Source of the DNA: Kitasatospora gansuensis
Lineage (GTDB): Bacteria > Actinomycetota > Actinomycetes > Streptomycetales > Streptomycetaceae
DNA length: 64,000 nt
Assembly (NCBI RefSeq): GCF_014203705.1
Contig: NZ_JACHJR010000001.1
Coordinates: 4,030,001-4,094,000 of the forward strand
Direction of reading: 5' to 3'
Below, in pieces: positions 33,701 through 40,647 of the stretch. A program made the position numbers and the translations under genes. How positions within the stretch are numbered: position 1 is the stretch's first letter; every line of letters starts with the position of its first letter. The notes beneath the pieces were generated by a model that ran no database searches, was not told the DNA's origin, and saw only the letters and a program-made list of their open reading frames with translations.

Positions 33701-34680
33701 AACTTCAGGTTGAGCTTGTTGAGCGCGTCGGCGGTGTCGCGGATCTCCCGCTCGCCGGAGAGGAAGACCAGGATGTCGCCGGGCCCCTCGGCCTGCAGCT
33801 CCTGGGCCGCCTCGCAGATCGCCTGCACCTGGTCGCGGTCGCGGTCGACGTCGGCGTCCTCCTCGCCCTCCTCCAGGATCGGGCGGTAGCGGACCTCGAC
33901 CGGATAGGTGCGTCCGGAGACCTCGATGATCGGCGCGTCGCCGAAGTGGTTGGCGAACCGCTCCGGGTCGATGGTCGCCGAGGTGATGATGACCTTGAGG
34001 TCGGGCCGGCGCGGCAGCAGCTGTTTGACGTACCCGAGGATGAAGTCGATGTTGAGGCTGCGCTCGTGCGCCTCGTCGATGATCAGGGTGTCGTACTGGC
34101 GGAGCTCCCGGTCGGTCTGGATCTCGGCCAGCAGGATGCCGTCCGTCATCAGCTTCACCAGGGTGTCCGGCCCGACCTGGTCGGTGAAGCGGACCTTCCA
34201 GCCGACCGCCTCGCCGAGCGGCGTACGCAGCTCCTCGGCCACCCGCTCGGCCACCGTCCGGGCCGCGATCCGGCGCGGCTGGGTGTGGGCGATCAGGCCC
34301 TTCACCCCACGGCCCAGCTCCAGACAGATCTTCGGGATCTGGGTGGTCTTGCCGGAGCCGGTCTCACCCGCGACGATCACCACCTGGTGGTCCCGGATCG
34401 CCGCCAGGATGTCGTCCTTCTTCTGGCTGACCGGGAGCTCGGCCGGGTACGTGATCTCCGGCACCGCGTTCCGGCGCTGTTCGACCCGGAGCTCGGCGCG
34501 GTCGATGTCCGCCGCCAGCTCCGCCGCGATCTTGTCGCGGGCCTCCGGCTTGCGGACCCGGCGCGCCCCGTCCAGCCGCCGGCCGATCCGCTGCTGGTCA
34601 CGCAGTGTCAGCTCGGGCAGCCGAGCGGCCAGCTCCCCGACGGTGGGTACATCGGTGGGCTGGGCTTGGGGAGAACTCAC
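30724..34680 (-). CDS. hrpA: ATP-dependent RNA helicase HrpA (DEAH-box)
   Basis: A 1318-aa DEAH-box helicase. Motifs: GETGSGKT (Walker A), DEAH in LIIDEAHERS, SATI, FLSGEREI, TNVAETSLTVPGIKYVID and QRKGRCGRTSDG, followed by HA2, OB and the long HrpA C-terminal domain. HrpA enzymes rescue stalled ribosomes and process mRNA. GTG 34680 is preferred because GAGGG lies nine bases before it; ATG 34689 abuts that GAGGG and GTG 34725 is a further alternative. The length fits the family (about 1300 aa). Confidence 0.93.
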   Translation of the reverse strand: MSSPQAQPTDVPTVGELAARLPELTLRDQQRIGRRLDGARRVRKPEARDKIAAELAADIDRAELRVEQRRNAVPEITYPAELPVSQKKDDILAAIRDHQVVIVAGETGSGKTTQIPKICLELGRGVKGLIAHTQPRRIAARTVAERVAEELRTPLGEAVGWKVRFTDQVGPDTLVKLMTDGILLAEIQTDRELRQYDTLIIDEAHERSLNIDFILGYVKQLLPRRPDLKVIITSATIDPERFANHFGDAPIIEVSGRTYPVEVRYRPILEEGEEDADVDRDRDQVQAICEAAQELQAEGPGDILVFLSGEREIRDTADALNKLNLKFTEVLPLYARLSSAEQHRVFQHSNSRRIVLATNVAETSLTVPGIKYVIDPGTARISRYSHRTKVQRLPIEAVSQASANQRKGRCGRTSDGICIRLYSEEDFLSRPEFTDAEILRTNLASVILQMTAAGLGDIAAFPFLDPPDSRNIKDGVNLLHELGALDPAEKDHRKRLTPLGRKLAQLPVDPRMARMVIEADRLGCVRDVMVIAAALSIQDPRERPAEKRQAADERHRRFNSETSDFLAFLAMWRYVKEQQRELSSSAFRRMCKSEFLNYLRIREWQDIYTQLRTVAKQLGVTIEEPHDDVEPDADRIHQALLSGLLSHLGLFDVEKREYAGARGARFAVFPGSGLFKKPPRWVMSAELVETSRLWARINAKIEPEWVEPLAGHLIKKSYSEPHWEKKAGAVLAYEKVTLYGMPIVAQRKINYGKIDQELCRELFIRNALVEGDWETHHRFWGENRQLLSEVAELENRARRRDILVDDQTLFDFYDTRLPEDIVSTRHFDAWWKKARHDQPDLLNFEKSMLINDSADGVTEADYPDYWQQGKLRFKLTYQFEPGSDADGVTVHIPLPVLNQVTAEGFDWQIPGLRTELVTAYIRALPKAIRRNFVPAPDFATAALRQVKDRQEPLLPTLEHVLKRMTAITIPPEAWDDERVPDHLRITFRVVDGKKKLAESKDLEDLRLKLKPKLKETLSSAASGQGIEQTGLTGWPADLPVLQRTFEQRSRGHSLRAYPALVDEGDSVAIRLFDTPEAQQQAMWAGTRRLLMLSINSPAKSIQQRLGNQAKLALSYSPHGSIPALFEDIVAAATDRLMALHGGPAWDEPSFTKLYDKVRADLYELSADTTLKTATALIAFHKASNRLKSVSSPVLLTAVNDVRLHLASLVHPGFVTATGWQRLPDLKRYLLAVDRRLEALPNHPQRDLLHLHKVQQVQDAYGELLAKVPAGREPSAELRAVRWMLEELRVSFFAQGLGTPTPVSEKRILKAMEAAAAGL

Positions 34681-34808
34681 TGCGGACATCCCTCTAGGTT
34701 CGCAAGGAGGGGCGGGCTGACGCACCTCGGTTTTCGAGCACCTCCAGTGTCACAGACCGCCGACGGACCCCCGTCGTAGGCTGCGGCAGGACCAGCTGAG
34801 GGGTGGAC

Positions 34809-35612
34809 ATGCAGGAATTCGACATGCACGAACGCCGGATGTGGGGCGCCGACGGCGTGCCGGCCGCCTACCGTCGCGGCTTCGCCGGGCTCTGCGCGGG
34901 TGCGGTGCCCGCCCTGCTCGACCGGGTGGCGGCCGGGCCCGGCCTGCGGCTGCTGGACGTCGGTACCGGTACCGGCACGGTGGCCGCCGTCGCGCTGGCC
35001 AGGGGTGCCGCGGTGACCGCCGTGGACGCCGAGCCGCAGATGGTGAAGTCCGCCTCCGAGCGACTTCCCGAGGTGCCGGTCTCGCACGCGCTGCTGCCGG
35101 AACTCCCGTTCGCCGACGGTGAGTTCGACGCGGTGGCGGCCAACTTCGTGGTCAACCACGTGGCCGACCCGGTGGCCGCGCTGGCCGAGCTGCGCCGGGT
35201 GGTCCGCCCCGGCGGCCGGGGCGCCGTGACGCTCTGGCCGGCCACCGGCAACCACGCGATGGACCTGTTCGGCGAGGTGCTGGACGCGGTCGCGGTGGAG
35301 CGTCCGGCCTTCCCGTCCGTCCCGGTCGCCTTCGAACGGACCCCGGCCGGCCTGGCCGGACTGCTCACCGAGGCGGGCTGGCAGCAGGTCGAGGCCACCG
35401 AGCTGAGCTGGACGTACCGGGTCGACCCGGAGGACTGGTGGGCGGGCCCGGCCGGCGGCGTGGCGAACATCGGCCTGGTCGTCACCACCCAGCCGCCGTC
35501 CGTGCTGGCCGCGCTCAAGCAGGCGTACGACCGCCTGGCGGCGGACCGGCTGGACGCGGACGGGCTGCTCGTCCTGGAGGCCCGCGCCGTCCTGGCCGAC
35601 GGCACCCGGTGA
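34809..35612 (+). CDS. Class I SAM-dependent methyltransferase
   Basis: A 267-aa methyltransferase of the UbiE/methyltransferase-11 type with motif I LLDVGTGTGTVAAVALARG (about residues 46-64), acidic motif II AVDAEPQM, and DAVAANFVVNHVADP. ATG 34809 follows GAGGGG by six bases; a GTG at 34803 overlaps it. No neighbour defines the substrate. Confidence 0.85.
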   Translation: MQEFDMHERRMWGADGVPAAYRRGFAGLCAGAVPALLDRVAAGPGLRLLDVGTGTGTVAAVALARGAAVTAVDAEPQMVKSASERLPEVPVSHALLPELPFADGEFDAVAANFVVNHVADPVAALAELRRVVRPGGRGAVTLWPATGNHAMDLFGEVLDAVAVERPAFPSVPVAFERTPAGLAGLLTEAGWQQVEATELSWTYRVDPEDWWAGPAGGVANIGLVVTTQPPSVLAALKQAYDRLAADRLDADGLLVLEARAVLADGTR

Positions 35613-35672
35613 CCGGCCGGGGCGTCCGAGGGACGGGCGGACTCCCCGGGACTTCGGTGTTCGGATAGCCTT

Positions 35673-35701
35673 TTGACGGATTGTCATCCTGCAGGTACGA
35701 G
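35673..35701 (+). promoter_or_regulatory. Sigma-70-type promoter of the WXG100 gene
   Basis: TTGACG (35673-35678), a 17-bp spacer and TACGAG (35696-35701), 17 bp before the TTG start. Confidence 0.55.
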
Positions 35702-35718
35702 GTTCCGGGGGAGCCACT

Positions 35719-36072
35719 TTGAACTTCATCAGCGAAGCATGGGACGACGCCAAGGACCTGGTCGGGGCAGGTGCCAAGGTGGTCAAGGACATCGTCATGG
35801 CACCCGCCGAGATCGCCCGCTGGGCCCTCGGTGAGATGTTCGGCGGGGGCGAGGACGAGCTGCGCCAGATCGCCAAGGAGCTCGCCGAGCTCGGCAAGGA
35901 GTTCGACAAGCTCAGCACGGACGTCAACTCCGCGCTCGGCAAGCTCACCTGGCACGGCCCCGCCGCCGACGCGTTCACCACCCACGCGCAGGGCCGGGTC
36001 CGGGAGATGGCCGGGGTCGCGGACGAACTGGACGGGCTGAGCAAGGCGGTCGAGCGCCTGGCCAGCTTCTGA
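35719..36072 (+). CDS. WXG100-like (ESAT-6 family) protein
   Basis: A 117-aa helical protein. The turn TWHGPAADAF carries the W-x-G motif between two long helices, as in WXG100 proteins secreted by type VII systems. The N-terminal 45 residues (AWDDAKDLVGAGAKVVKDIVMAPAEIARWALG) are an extra amphipathic region. It starts with TTG, preceded by GGGGGAG. It lies 46 bp before a putative type VII effector and is probably its secretion partner. Confidence 0.75.
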   Translation: MNFISEAWDDAKDLVGAGAKVVKDIVMAPAEIARWALGEMFGGGEDELRQIAKELAELGKEFDKLSTDVNSALGKLTWHGPAADAFTTHAQGRVREMAGVADELDGLSKAVERLASF

Positions 36073-36118
36073 GGCCCGCCGGCGAAGATCATCACGAGGA
36101 CAAGGGGTACGGGGAACC

Positions 36119-37135
36119 ATGGCCGGTGAAAAGTTCGGCGTAGAGCTGCAGGAACTCGGCAGGATCCAGCAGGACTGGCAGCAAGCCAGTCAGCGGATGG
36201 CCGAGATGCAGAAGAGGCTCGGCAAGATCCAGGAAACGCTGGCGAAGGCGGTCGCGGTCGACCTGGCCGCCAGCCCGCTGGCCGGCATCGTCGGCTTCGG
36301 CATCGCCTTCGACGTGCTCCGGGACGCCAAGGACGTCGAGTCCCGCGCCCGGCACCTGATGGAGACCAAGGCCAAGCTCACCAAGGCGATCGCCGAGGAC
36401 ACCGAGAAGCTCAAGTCGGTGATCAAGTCGTACACCGAGGCGGACCGCAAGGTCGAGGACGACATGAAGGGCCAGGACAAGGCCCGTCCGAAGGACGACG
36501 GCGGATCCACCCGGATCAACGGCAAGGACAACGGCGGCGGGGGCGGCCAGTCCAAGCCCAAGGGCGGCGGCGGCGACGGTGGCGGGGACCACAGCAAGTA
36601 CGGCGACCACAGCACCGACGACCGTGGTGTGAAGTACATCAACGGCGACAGCTGGGAGGACTGGAACGCCGGTGACCCGACCAGCAGGCGCCCGCACCCC
36701 AAGAACGGGCAGGGCCAGGGGGCCAAGGTCCGGCCGAACATGGACGGCCTGACGGACGAACGCCGGGAGATCCTGGAGCGCGCCATGAAGCGCGTGGACA
36801 TGAAGCTCGGCTACAGCCAGGGCGCGATCACGGCCGGCTACCGGGTGGACTGCTCGGGCTTCGTCACGGCAGCCTGGGGCATCCCGCCGAACTCGGTGGG
36901 CGGTCTGAACACCGGGGGGCTGATGAGCCCGAGCGTCTCGGAGAAGATCAGCAAGAGCGATCTGCAGCCGGGCGACGCCCTGATCAACAGCGGGCACACC
37001 ATCCTGTTCGGCGGATGGGCCAACGCGGAGCACACCAAGTACATCGCCATCGAGAACGCCAGCCAGGCCGGGACGGTCTCCCGGGTGGCCACGATGGACA
37101 ACCAGTACGGCTTCTACCGCCGCAAGGACCTCTGA
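36119..37135 (+). CDS. Putative type VII-secreted protein with C-terminal NlpC/P60-like domain
   Basis: A 338-aa two-part protein. Residues 1-115 are helical with a hydrophobic hairpin (LAASPLAGIVGFGIAFDVL) and end in SYTEADRK, where Y105-x3-D109 fits the YxxxD/E type VII export signal. Residues 118-205 are a Gly/Asp-rich linker. Residues about 218-338 resemble an NlpC/P60 cysteine peptidase, with C245 in RVDCSGFVTAAWG and H293 in SGHTILFGGWA as catalytic pair. It probably cleaves peptidoglycan peptides, either as a toxin or in wall remodelling. No adjacent immunity gene or type VII machinery is in the window. Confidence 0.75.
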   Translation: MAGEKFGVELQELGRIQQDWQQASQRMAEMQKRLGKIQETLAKAVAVDLAASPLAGIVGFGIAFDVLRDAKDVESRARHLMETKAKLTKAIAEDTEKLKSVIKSYTEADRKVEDDMKGQDKARPKDDGGSTRINGKDNGGGGGQSKPKGGGGDGGGDHSKYGDHSTDDRGVKYINGDSWEDWNAGDPTSRRPHPKNGQGQGAKVRPNMDGLTDERREILERAMKRVDMKLGYSQGAITAGYRVDCSGFVTAAWGIPPNSVGGLNTGGLMSPSVSEKISKSDLQPGDALINSGHTILFGGWANAEHTKYIAIENASQAGTVSRVATMDNQYGFYRRKDL

Positions 37136-37140
37136 GCCGC

Positions 37141-37174
37141 CGGTCGGTCACCGCCACAGGGCGGTGACCGACCG
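37141..37174. terminator. Bidirectional terminator
   Basis: CGGTCGGTCACCGCC / GGCGGTGACCGACCG, a perfect 15-bp stem with a four-base loop between convergent genes. Confidence 0.85.
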
Positions 37175-37177
37175 GGG

Positions 37178-37396
37178 TCAGAGCAGGAAGAGCTTGGCAA
37201 AGGGTGCTGTGATCCGCACCTGCCGTGAGCCGAAGTCGACGAGCACCGCGAGCTCGCCCTCGACGGCGATGGCCCGGCCCAGGCCGTACTCGTCGTGGGA
37301 GACCCGATCGCCGACGGCGAACCGCTTGATCTGCGGCGTGGGCGCGGGGCGGAAGGGGCTGGTGGGGAGATGGCGCCGTGGCGCTGAATTCGTCAT
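37178..37396 (-). CDS. Small protein with Tudor-like (UvrD C-terminal type) fold
   Basis: A 72-aa protein; residues 25-70 (RFAVGDRVSHDEYGLGRAIAVEGELAVLVDFGSRQVRI) match the Tudor-like domain at the C-terminus of PcrA/UvrD helicases, which contacts RNA polymerase. Here it stands alone after a short Pro/Arg-rich head. It may bind RNA polymerase or nucleic acid (inference). ATG 37396 is the likely start; longer frames upstream are low complexity. Confidence 0.75.
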   Translation of the reverse strand: MTNSAPRRHLPTSPFRPAPTPQIKRFAVGDRVSHDEYGLGRAIAVEGELAVLVDFGSRQVRITAPFAKLFLL

Positions 37397-37610
37397 CCGT
37401 GTCAGTATGCGCCCAAATCCGGGCGGAGGGACCAGCCGCCAGGTAACGGATTTTCGGATTTTCTGGATCATGGAGTTTTCGCTGCCGCAGCAGGCCGGGC
37501 GCCGGTCCCCCGGGGAGGCCCCGCAGACTGGGCGTGTCGGATCCCCCCGCTGTGGCGCGAACCCTGCTACAGTCGTGGTAGTTGCAGTTGTGGTTCCCAT
37601 GAACTTGTGT
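37397..37610. other. Intergenic region upstream of the cold-shock gene
   Basis: Holds the divergent promoters of the Tudor-like gene and the cold-shock gene. CTGCTACAGT near 37564-37573 may be a -10 region. No gene is supported. Confidence 0.4.
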
Positions 37611-37645
37611 GCGCCTGCTGGTTGTAACGGCAGGCGCGTTTTTTG
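37611..37645 (+). terminator. Terminator-like hairpin with T-run in the cold-shock leader
   Basis: GCGCCTGC (37611-37618) pairs with GCAGGCGC (37630-37637) and is followed by six T residues. It lies 90 bp before the csp start codon, within the expected 5' leader, so it probably acts as an attenuator or a temperature-responsive leader element rather than an end-of-gene terminator. Confidence 0.6.
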
Positions 37646-37734
37646 TTTCCCGGCTCTTTCCCCGGGCGGGCCCATCACGGCGACGCGGAGCTTGCGAAAT
37701 GTGAGCTCTGGACAGTCCCCTGAAGGAGTTTTAA

Positions 37735-37938
37735 ATGGCTAATGGCACCGTGAAGTGGTTCAACTCGGAAAAGGGCTTCGGCTTCATCGAGCAGGAGGGT
37801 GGCGGTCCTGACGTGTTCGCCCACTACTCGAACATCAACGCCAACGGCTTCCGTGAGCTGCTCGAGGGCCAGAAGGTCGAGTTCGACGTCACCCAGGGCC
37901 AGAAGGGCCCGCAGGCGGAGAACATTCGCCCGCTCTAA
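37735..37938 (+). CDS. Cold-shock protein (CspA family)
   Basis: A 67-aa single cold-shock domain with RNP1 KGFGFIEQ and RNP2 DVFAHYSNI. It acts as an RNA chaperone binding single-stranded nucleic acid. AAGGAG lies seven bases upstream of the ATG. It is a single gene with a long structured leader and a strong terminator. Confidence 0.96.
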   Translation: MANGTVKWFNSEKGFGFIEQEGGGPDVFAHYSNINANGFRELLEGQKVEFDVTQGQKGPQAENIRPL

Positions 37939-37987
37939 GTAAGACCCATGCCCGTACGGCCGCTCCGGCGGCCGGGGGCAGCATGTC

Positions 37988-38018
37988 GCAGCCCCCGAGT
38001 GCTTCACTCGGGGGCTGC
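37988..38018 (+). terminator. Terminator of the cold-shock gene
   Basis: GCAGCCCCCGAGT / ACTCGGGGGCTGC, a 13-bp stem with a five-base loop. Confidence 0.85.
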
Positions 38019-38097
38019 ACTGTTTGGGGCTGCACTGCTTTCTGACGCCTTGTTCGGTTGCCCGGCCGGCCGATGACGTGGAGAAGTGGTGGAGAAC

Positions 38098-38137
38098 GAG
38101 AAATCCCCCGGTGAGTGAACTCACCGGGGGATTTCTC
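38098..38137 (-). terminator. Terminator of the tRNA group
   Basis: A perfect 18-bp stem beginning GAGAAATCCCCCGGTGAG with a four-base loop, 3' of tRNA-Phe. Confidence 0.85.
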
Positions 38138-38145
38138 AGCAGTTG

Positions 38146-38219
38146 TGGCCAGGGCCGGGGTCGAACCGGCGACCTCCCGCTTTTCAGGCGGGCGCTCGTA
38201 CCAACTGAGCTACCTGGCC
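38146..38219 (-). tRNA. tRNA-Phe (GAA)
   Basis: A 74-nt cloverleaf: acceptor GGCCAGG/CCTGGCC, anticodon loop CTGAAAA (GAA), T-arm CCGGTTCGACCCCGG, discriminator A. Last gene of a Glu-Asp-Phe group. Confidence 0.95.
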
Positions 38220-38246
38220 GTACTGCACCGCCCCTTACGGGACGAG

Positions 38247-38320
38247 CGATCCTGACGGGACTTGAACCCGCGACCTCCACCTTGACAGGGTGGCGAGCTA
38301 ACCAACTGCTCCACAGGACC
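38247..38320 (-). tRNA. tRNA-Asp (GTC), second copy
   Basis: Identical to the tRNA-Asp at 30558-30631: anticodon loop CTGTCAA, acceptor GGTCCTG/CAGGATC, discriminator G. Confidence 0.95.
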
Positions 38321-38379
38321 TCGTGCGGAGCGCATCCGCCTCGGTGTCTTTCGACGCCGACTTTACTACGGTACTGCCG

Positions 38380-38452
38380 TGCCCCCAACGGGATTCGAAC
38401 CCGTGCTACCGCCTTGAAAGGGCGACGTCCTGGGCCACTAGACGATGAGGGC
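38380..38452 (-). tRNA. tRNA-Glu (TTC)
   Basis: A 73-nt cloverleaf: acceptor GCCCTCA with TGGGGGC, anticodon loop CTTTCAA (TTC), discriminator A. First gene transcribed of the tRNA group. Confidence 0.94.
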
Positions 38453-38557
38453 TTGCGGCCCGCCCGGCTGACTTGCAGCGGTCGGGGACGTGAGAAGCAT
38501 ATGGGATGCCGGGCGGGAACGCCAAAACGGTTTCGGCCACCCGGAGCGGGGGCGGGC

Positions 38558-38905
38558 TCAGGACCAGCCGAGTTCGTGCAACTCGTGGTCGTCGAAGCCG
38601 AAGTGGTGGGCCACCTCGTGGATGACCGTGGTGCGGACCTCCTGGACCATCTCGTCGTAGGTCTCGCAGAAGCGGGTGGTCGGGCCCATGTAGATGATGA
38701 TCCGGTCGGGCAGCACGCCGGCGTACCACTCGCCGCGCTCGGTGAGCGGGGTGCCCTCGTACAGGCCGAGCAGCTCCGGGGAGGACGGGTCGGGCTCGTC
38801 CTCCACGAAGATGGCGACGTTGTCCATCATGGCCGCCAGTTGCGGCGGGATCTGGTCCAGGGCATCGGAGACCAGCGTTTCGAACTCGTCCCGGGTCATG
38901 TCCAC
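38558..38905 (-). CDS. Zincin-like metallopeptidase family protein
   Basis: A 115-aa minimal metallopeptidase (DUF1025/Zincin_1 family). The motif HEVAHHFGFDDHELHELGW gives the HExxH zinc site plus a third ligand downstream. DNVAIFVEDEP and LLGLYEGTPLTERG are typical of the family. Substrates are unknown. GTG 38905 or ATG 38899 could be the start. Confidence 0.9.
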   Translation of the reverse strand: MDMTRDEFETLVSDALDQIPPQLAAMMDNVAIFVEDEPDPSSPELLGLYEGTPLTERGEWYAGVLPDRIIIYMGPTTRFCETYDEMVQEVRTTVIHEVAHHFGFDDHELHELGWS

Positions 38906-38979
38906 CGACTCATTGTCAGGTGTGAGGTGACGCCGTGCCAGATCATCGGCGCCTCGATTGCCGGTGATTCACTGGACCG

Positions 38980-39396
38980 GTGCTGATCGATCGGGTGAGT
39001 CTGCGGAGCGAGGGGCCGGTGCTGGCCGCGGTCGCGCTGGGCGGGGTGATCGGCGCCTGCGCGCGGTACGGGGTCGGACTGCTCCGGCCGCTCGGGCCGC
39101 TGGCCTTCCCGTGGAGCACGCTGCTGGTGAACGTGGCCGGCTGCGCCGCGATGGGTGTGCTGATGGTGCTGGTCACCGAGGTGCTGACGCCCCATCGGCT
39201 GGTCCGGCCGTTCCTCGGCACCGGGGTGCTGGGCGGGTTCACCACCTTCTCGACGTACGCGGTCGACGTGCACCGGCTGGTGACGGGTGGTGAGCCGGCC
39301 CGGGGGCTGGCCTACCTCGGCGGCACGCTGGTCACCGCGCTGGCGGCGGTCTGGGCCGGGAGCGCGGTCACCCGGCGGCTGGCGGTGCGCCGGTGA
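38980..39396 (+). CDS. crcB: Fluoride channel FluC/CrcB, subunit 1
   Basis: A 138-aa four-helix membrane protein. GGVIGACARYGVGLL, FPWSTLLVNVAGCAAMG and GGFTTFSTYAVD are the hallmark segments of fluoride exporters, including the Phe/Thr fluoride track. The second subunit gene overlaps its stop, so a heterodimeric channel is expected. GTG start; no fluoride riboswitch is seen upstream. Confidence 0.93.
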   Translation: MLIDRVSLRSEGPVLAAVALGGVIGACARYGVGLLRPLGPLAFPWSTLLVNVAGCAAMGVLMVLVTEVLTPHRLVRPFLGTGVLGGFTTFSTYAVDVHRLVTGGEPARGLAYLGGTLVTALAAVWAGSAVTRRLAVRR

Positions 39397-39758
39397 ACTG
39401 GCTGCTGGTGGCCGCCGGGGCCGCGGTCGGCGCCCCGCTGCGCTATCTGACGGACCTGCTGCTGCGGGCCAGGTACGGCGCCGGGTTCCCCTGGGGCACC
39501 CTGGCGGTCAACGTGGGCGGGTCGCTGCTGCTCGGGGTGGTGGCCGGGGTCTGCTCGGCGCGCGGGCAGCTGCTGCTCGGCACCGGCCTGTGCGGGGCGC
39601 TGACCACGTACTCGACCTTCTCGTACGACCTGCTGCGGCTGACCGAGGGCGGGGGCGGGGGCGGTGCGCGGGGGCGGGCGGCGGGGTATCTGCTGGCCAC
39701 GCTGGTGGCGGGGATCGGTGCGGCCTGGGTGGGGGCCGGGCTGGCGGGGGTGCTCTGA
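39393..39758 (+). CDS. crcB: Fluoride channel FluC/CrcB, subunit 2
   Basis: A 121-aa partner of the preceding gene with VGAPLRYLTDLLL, FPWGTLAVNVGGSLLLG and CGALTTYSTFSYDLL. The GTG start overlaps the previous stop (GTGA). Paired FluC genes normally encode the two halves of an asymmetric dimer. Confidence 0.93.
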   Translation: MNWLLVAAGAAVGAPLRYLTDLLLRARYGAGFPWGTLAVNVGGSLLLGVVAGVCSARGQLLLGTGLCGALTTYSTFSYDLLRLTEGGGGGGARGRAAGYLLATLVAGIGAAWVGAGLAGVL

Positions 39759-39916
39759 CCGGGCGGTGCCGACCGGGCTGGTGCTGACCGGGTGTCAGGC
39801 CGGTTGGCGGGGGTGCGGCTTGCGGAGATCGGGGGCGGGCCGTGTCCTGTCGGGGCCGGTGCGCGTTGGTCACCACAGGTGGCCGGGCGCGGCTGGTGAG
39901 CAGGGGAGGTGCCCAG

Positions 39917-40450
39917 GTGGCGGTGGTACGGATGCGGACGGGGCGGCAGGTCGCGGGAGTGCTGGTGCTGGCCCTGGCGGGGGCCGGGCTGACGGGCTGC
40001 ATGTCGGTCGGCGGCGGCTCCGCCGACACCTTGCCGAGCAACGCTCCGGCCGGTCGGAGCGGCACGCCGGGCAAGGCCGGGAGCGGGGCGCACGTGCCGG
40101 GGCGGGGCAGCAGCGGGCAGCGGGTGGAGCACCTGGGGGGCGTGAACTCGTCCGCGCCCGCCGGAGTGACGGAGGCCACACCGGGCGCCATTGTGCCGGG
40201 GATCACCCCGGCGCCCGGAGCGCCCGTCCAGCCGGGTCGGAGCGAGGCGCCCAGCAGCGCCCCCAGCGGTACGGCCACTGGGCCCCGCCCGGGTTCCGGC
40301 GGCACGGAGCCCGGGCCGAGCGGCCACCCGCAGCCCTCGCCCAGCGATGCGTCGAGCCCCTCGCCGACCCCGTCCGCCCCGAGCTCTCCGGTACCCTCGG
40401 GAAGTGACCCCGGAACTGCGGCCCCGAGCCCCAGCTCCGCCGGGCAATAG
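39917..40450 (+). CDS. Pro/Ser/Gly-rich lipoprotein
   Basis: A 177-aa predicted lipoprotein: signal RQVAGVLVLALAGAGLTGC with the lipobox Cys near residue 28, then a long disordered tail rich in Ser, Pro and Gly that ends SPSSAGQ. GTG 39917 follows GGGGAGG by seven bases; ATG 39932 is an alternative. No enzymatic domain is seen; it may be a wall-spanning stalk. Confidence 0.65.
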   Translation: MAVVRMRTGRQVAGVLVLALAGAGLTGCMSVGGGSADTLPSNAPAGRSGTPGKAGSGAHVPGRGSSGQRVEHLGGVNSSAPAGVTEATPGAIVPGITPAPGAPVQPGRSEAPSSAPSGTATGPRPGSGGTEPGPSGHPQPSPSDASSPSPTPSAPSSPVPSGSDPGTAAPSPSSAGQ

Positions 40451-40647
40451 CGGTCTGGCCAGCAGGTTTGCCTTAGATCCTGAGGCTGCCGTATGGTGGT
40501 AGATCGTTACTTTGATTCATTTGATTGGCGCCCTGAAATCCCCCTGGCGCCCTTGGCGCGTTCCGGCGATTCGGTGGCTGACCGCATAGAGGCGGTTTGT
40601 AAACAGAACCCCGGACTTTGGCGCGTGCCACTTCCGGAAGGTTTTGC

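Noticed and set aside
30928..34779. Long plus-strand frame (1283 codons) opposite hrpA
   Set aside because: Rich in Arg, Gln, Val and Gly with no family resemblance; the minus strand encodes a complete DEAH-box helicase.
38906..38979. Fluoride riboswitch upstream of the FluC pair
   Set aside because: No sequence resembling the conserved crcB motif; the gap is short and the gene may be leaderless.
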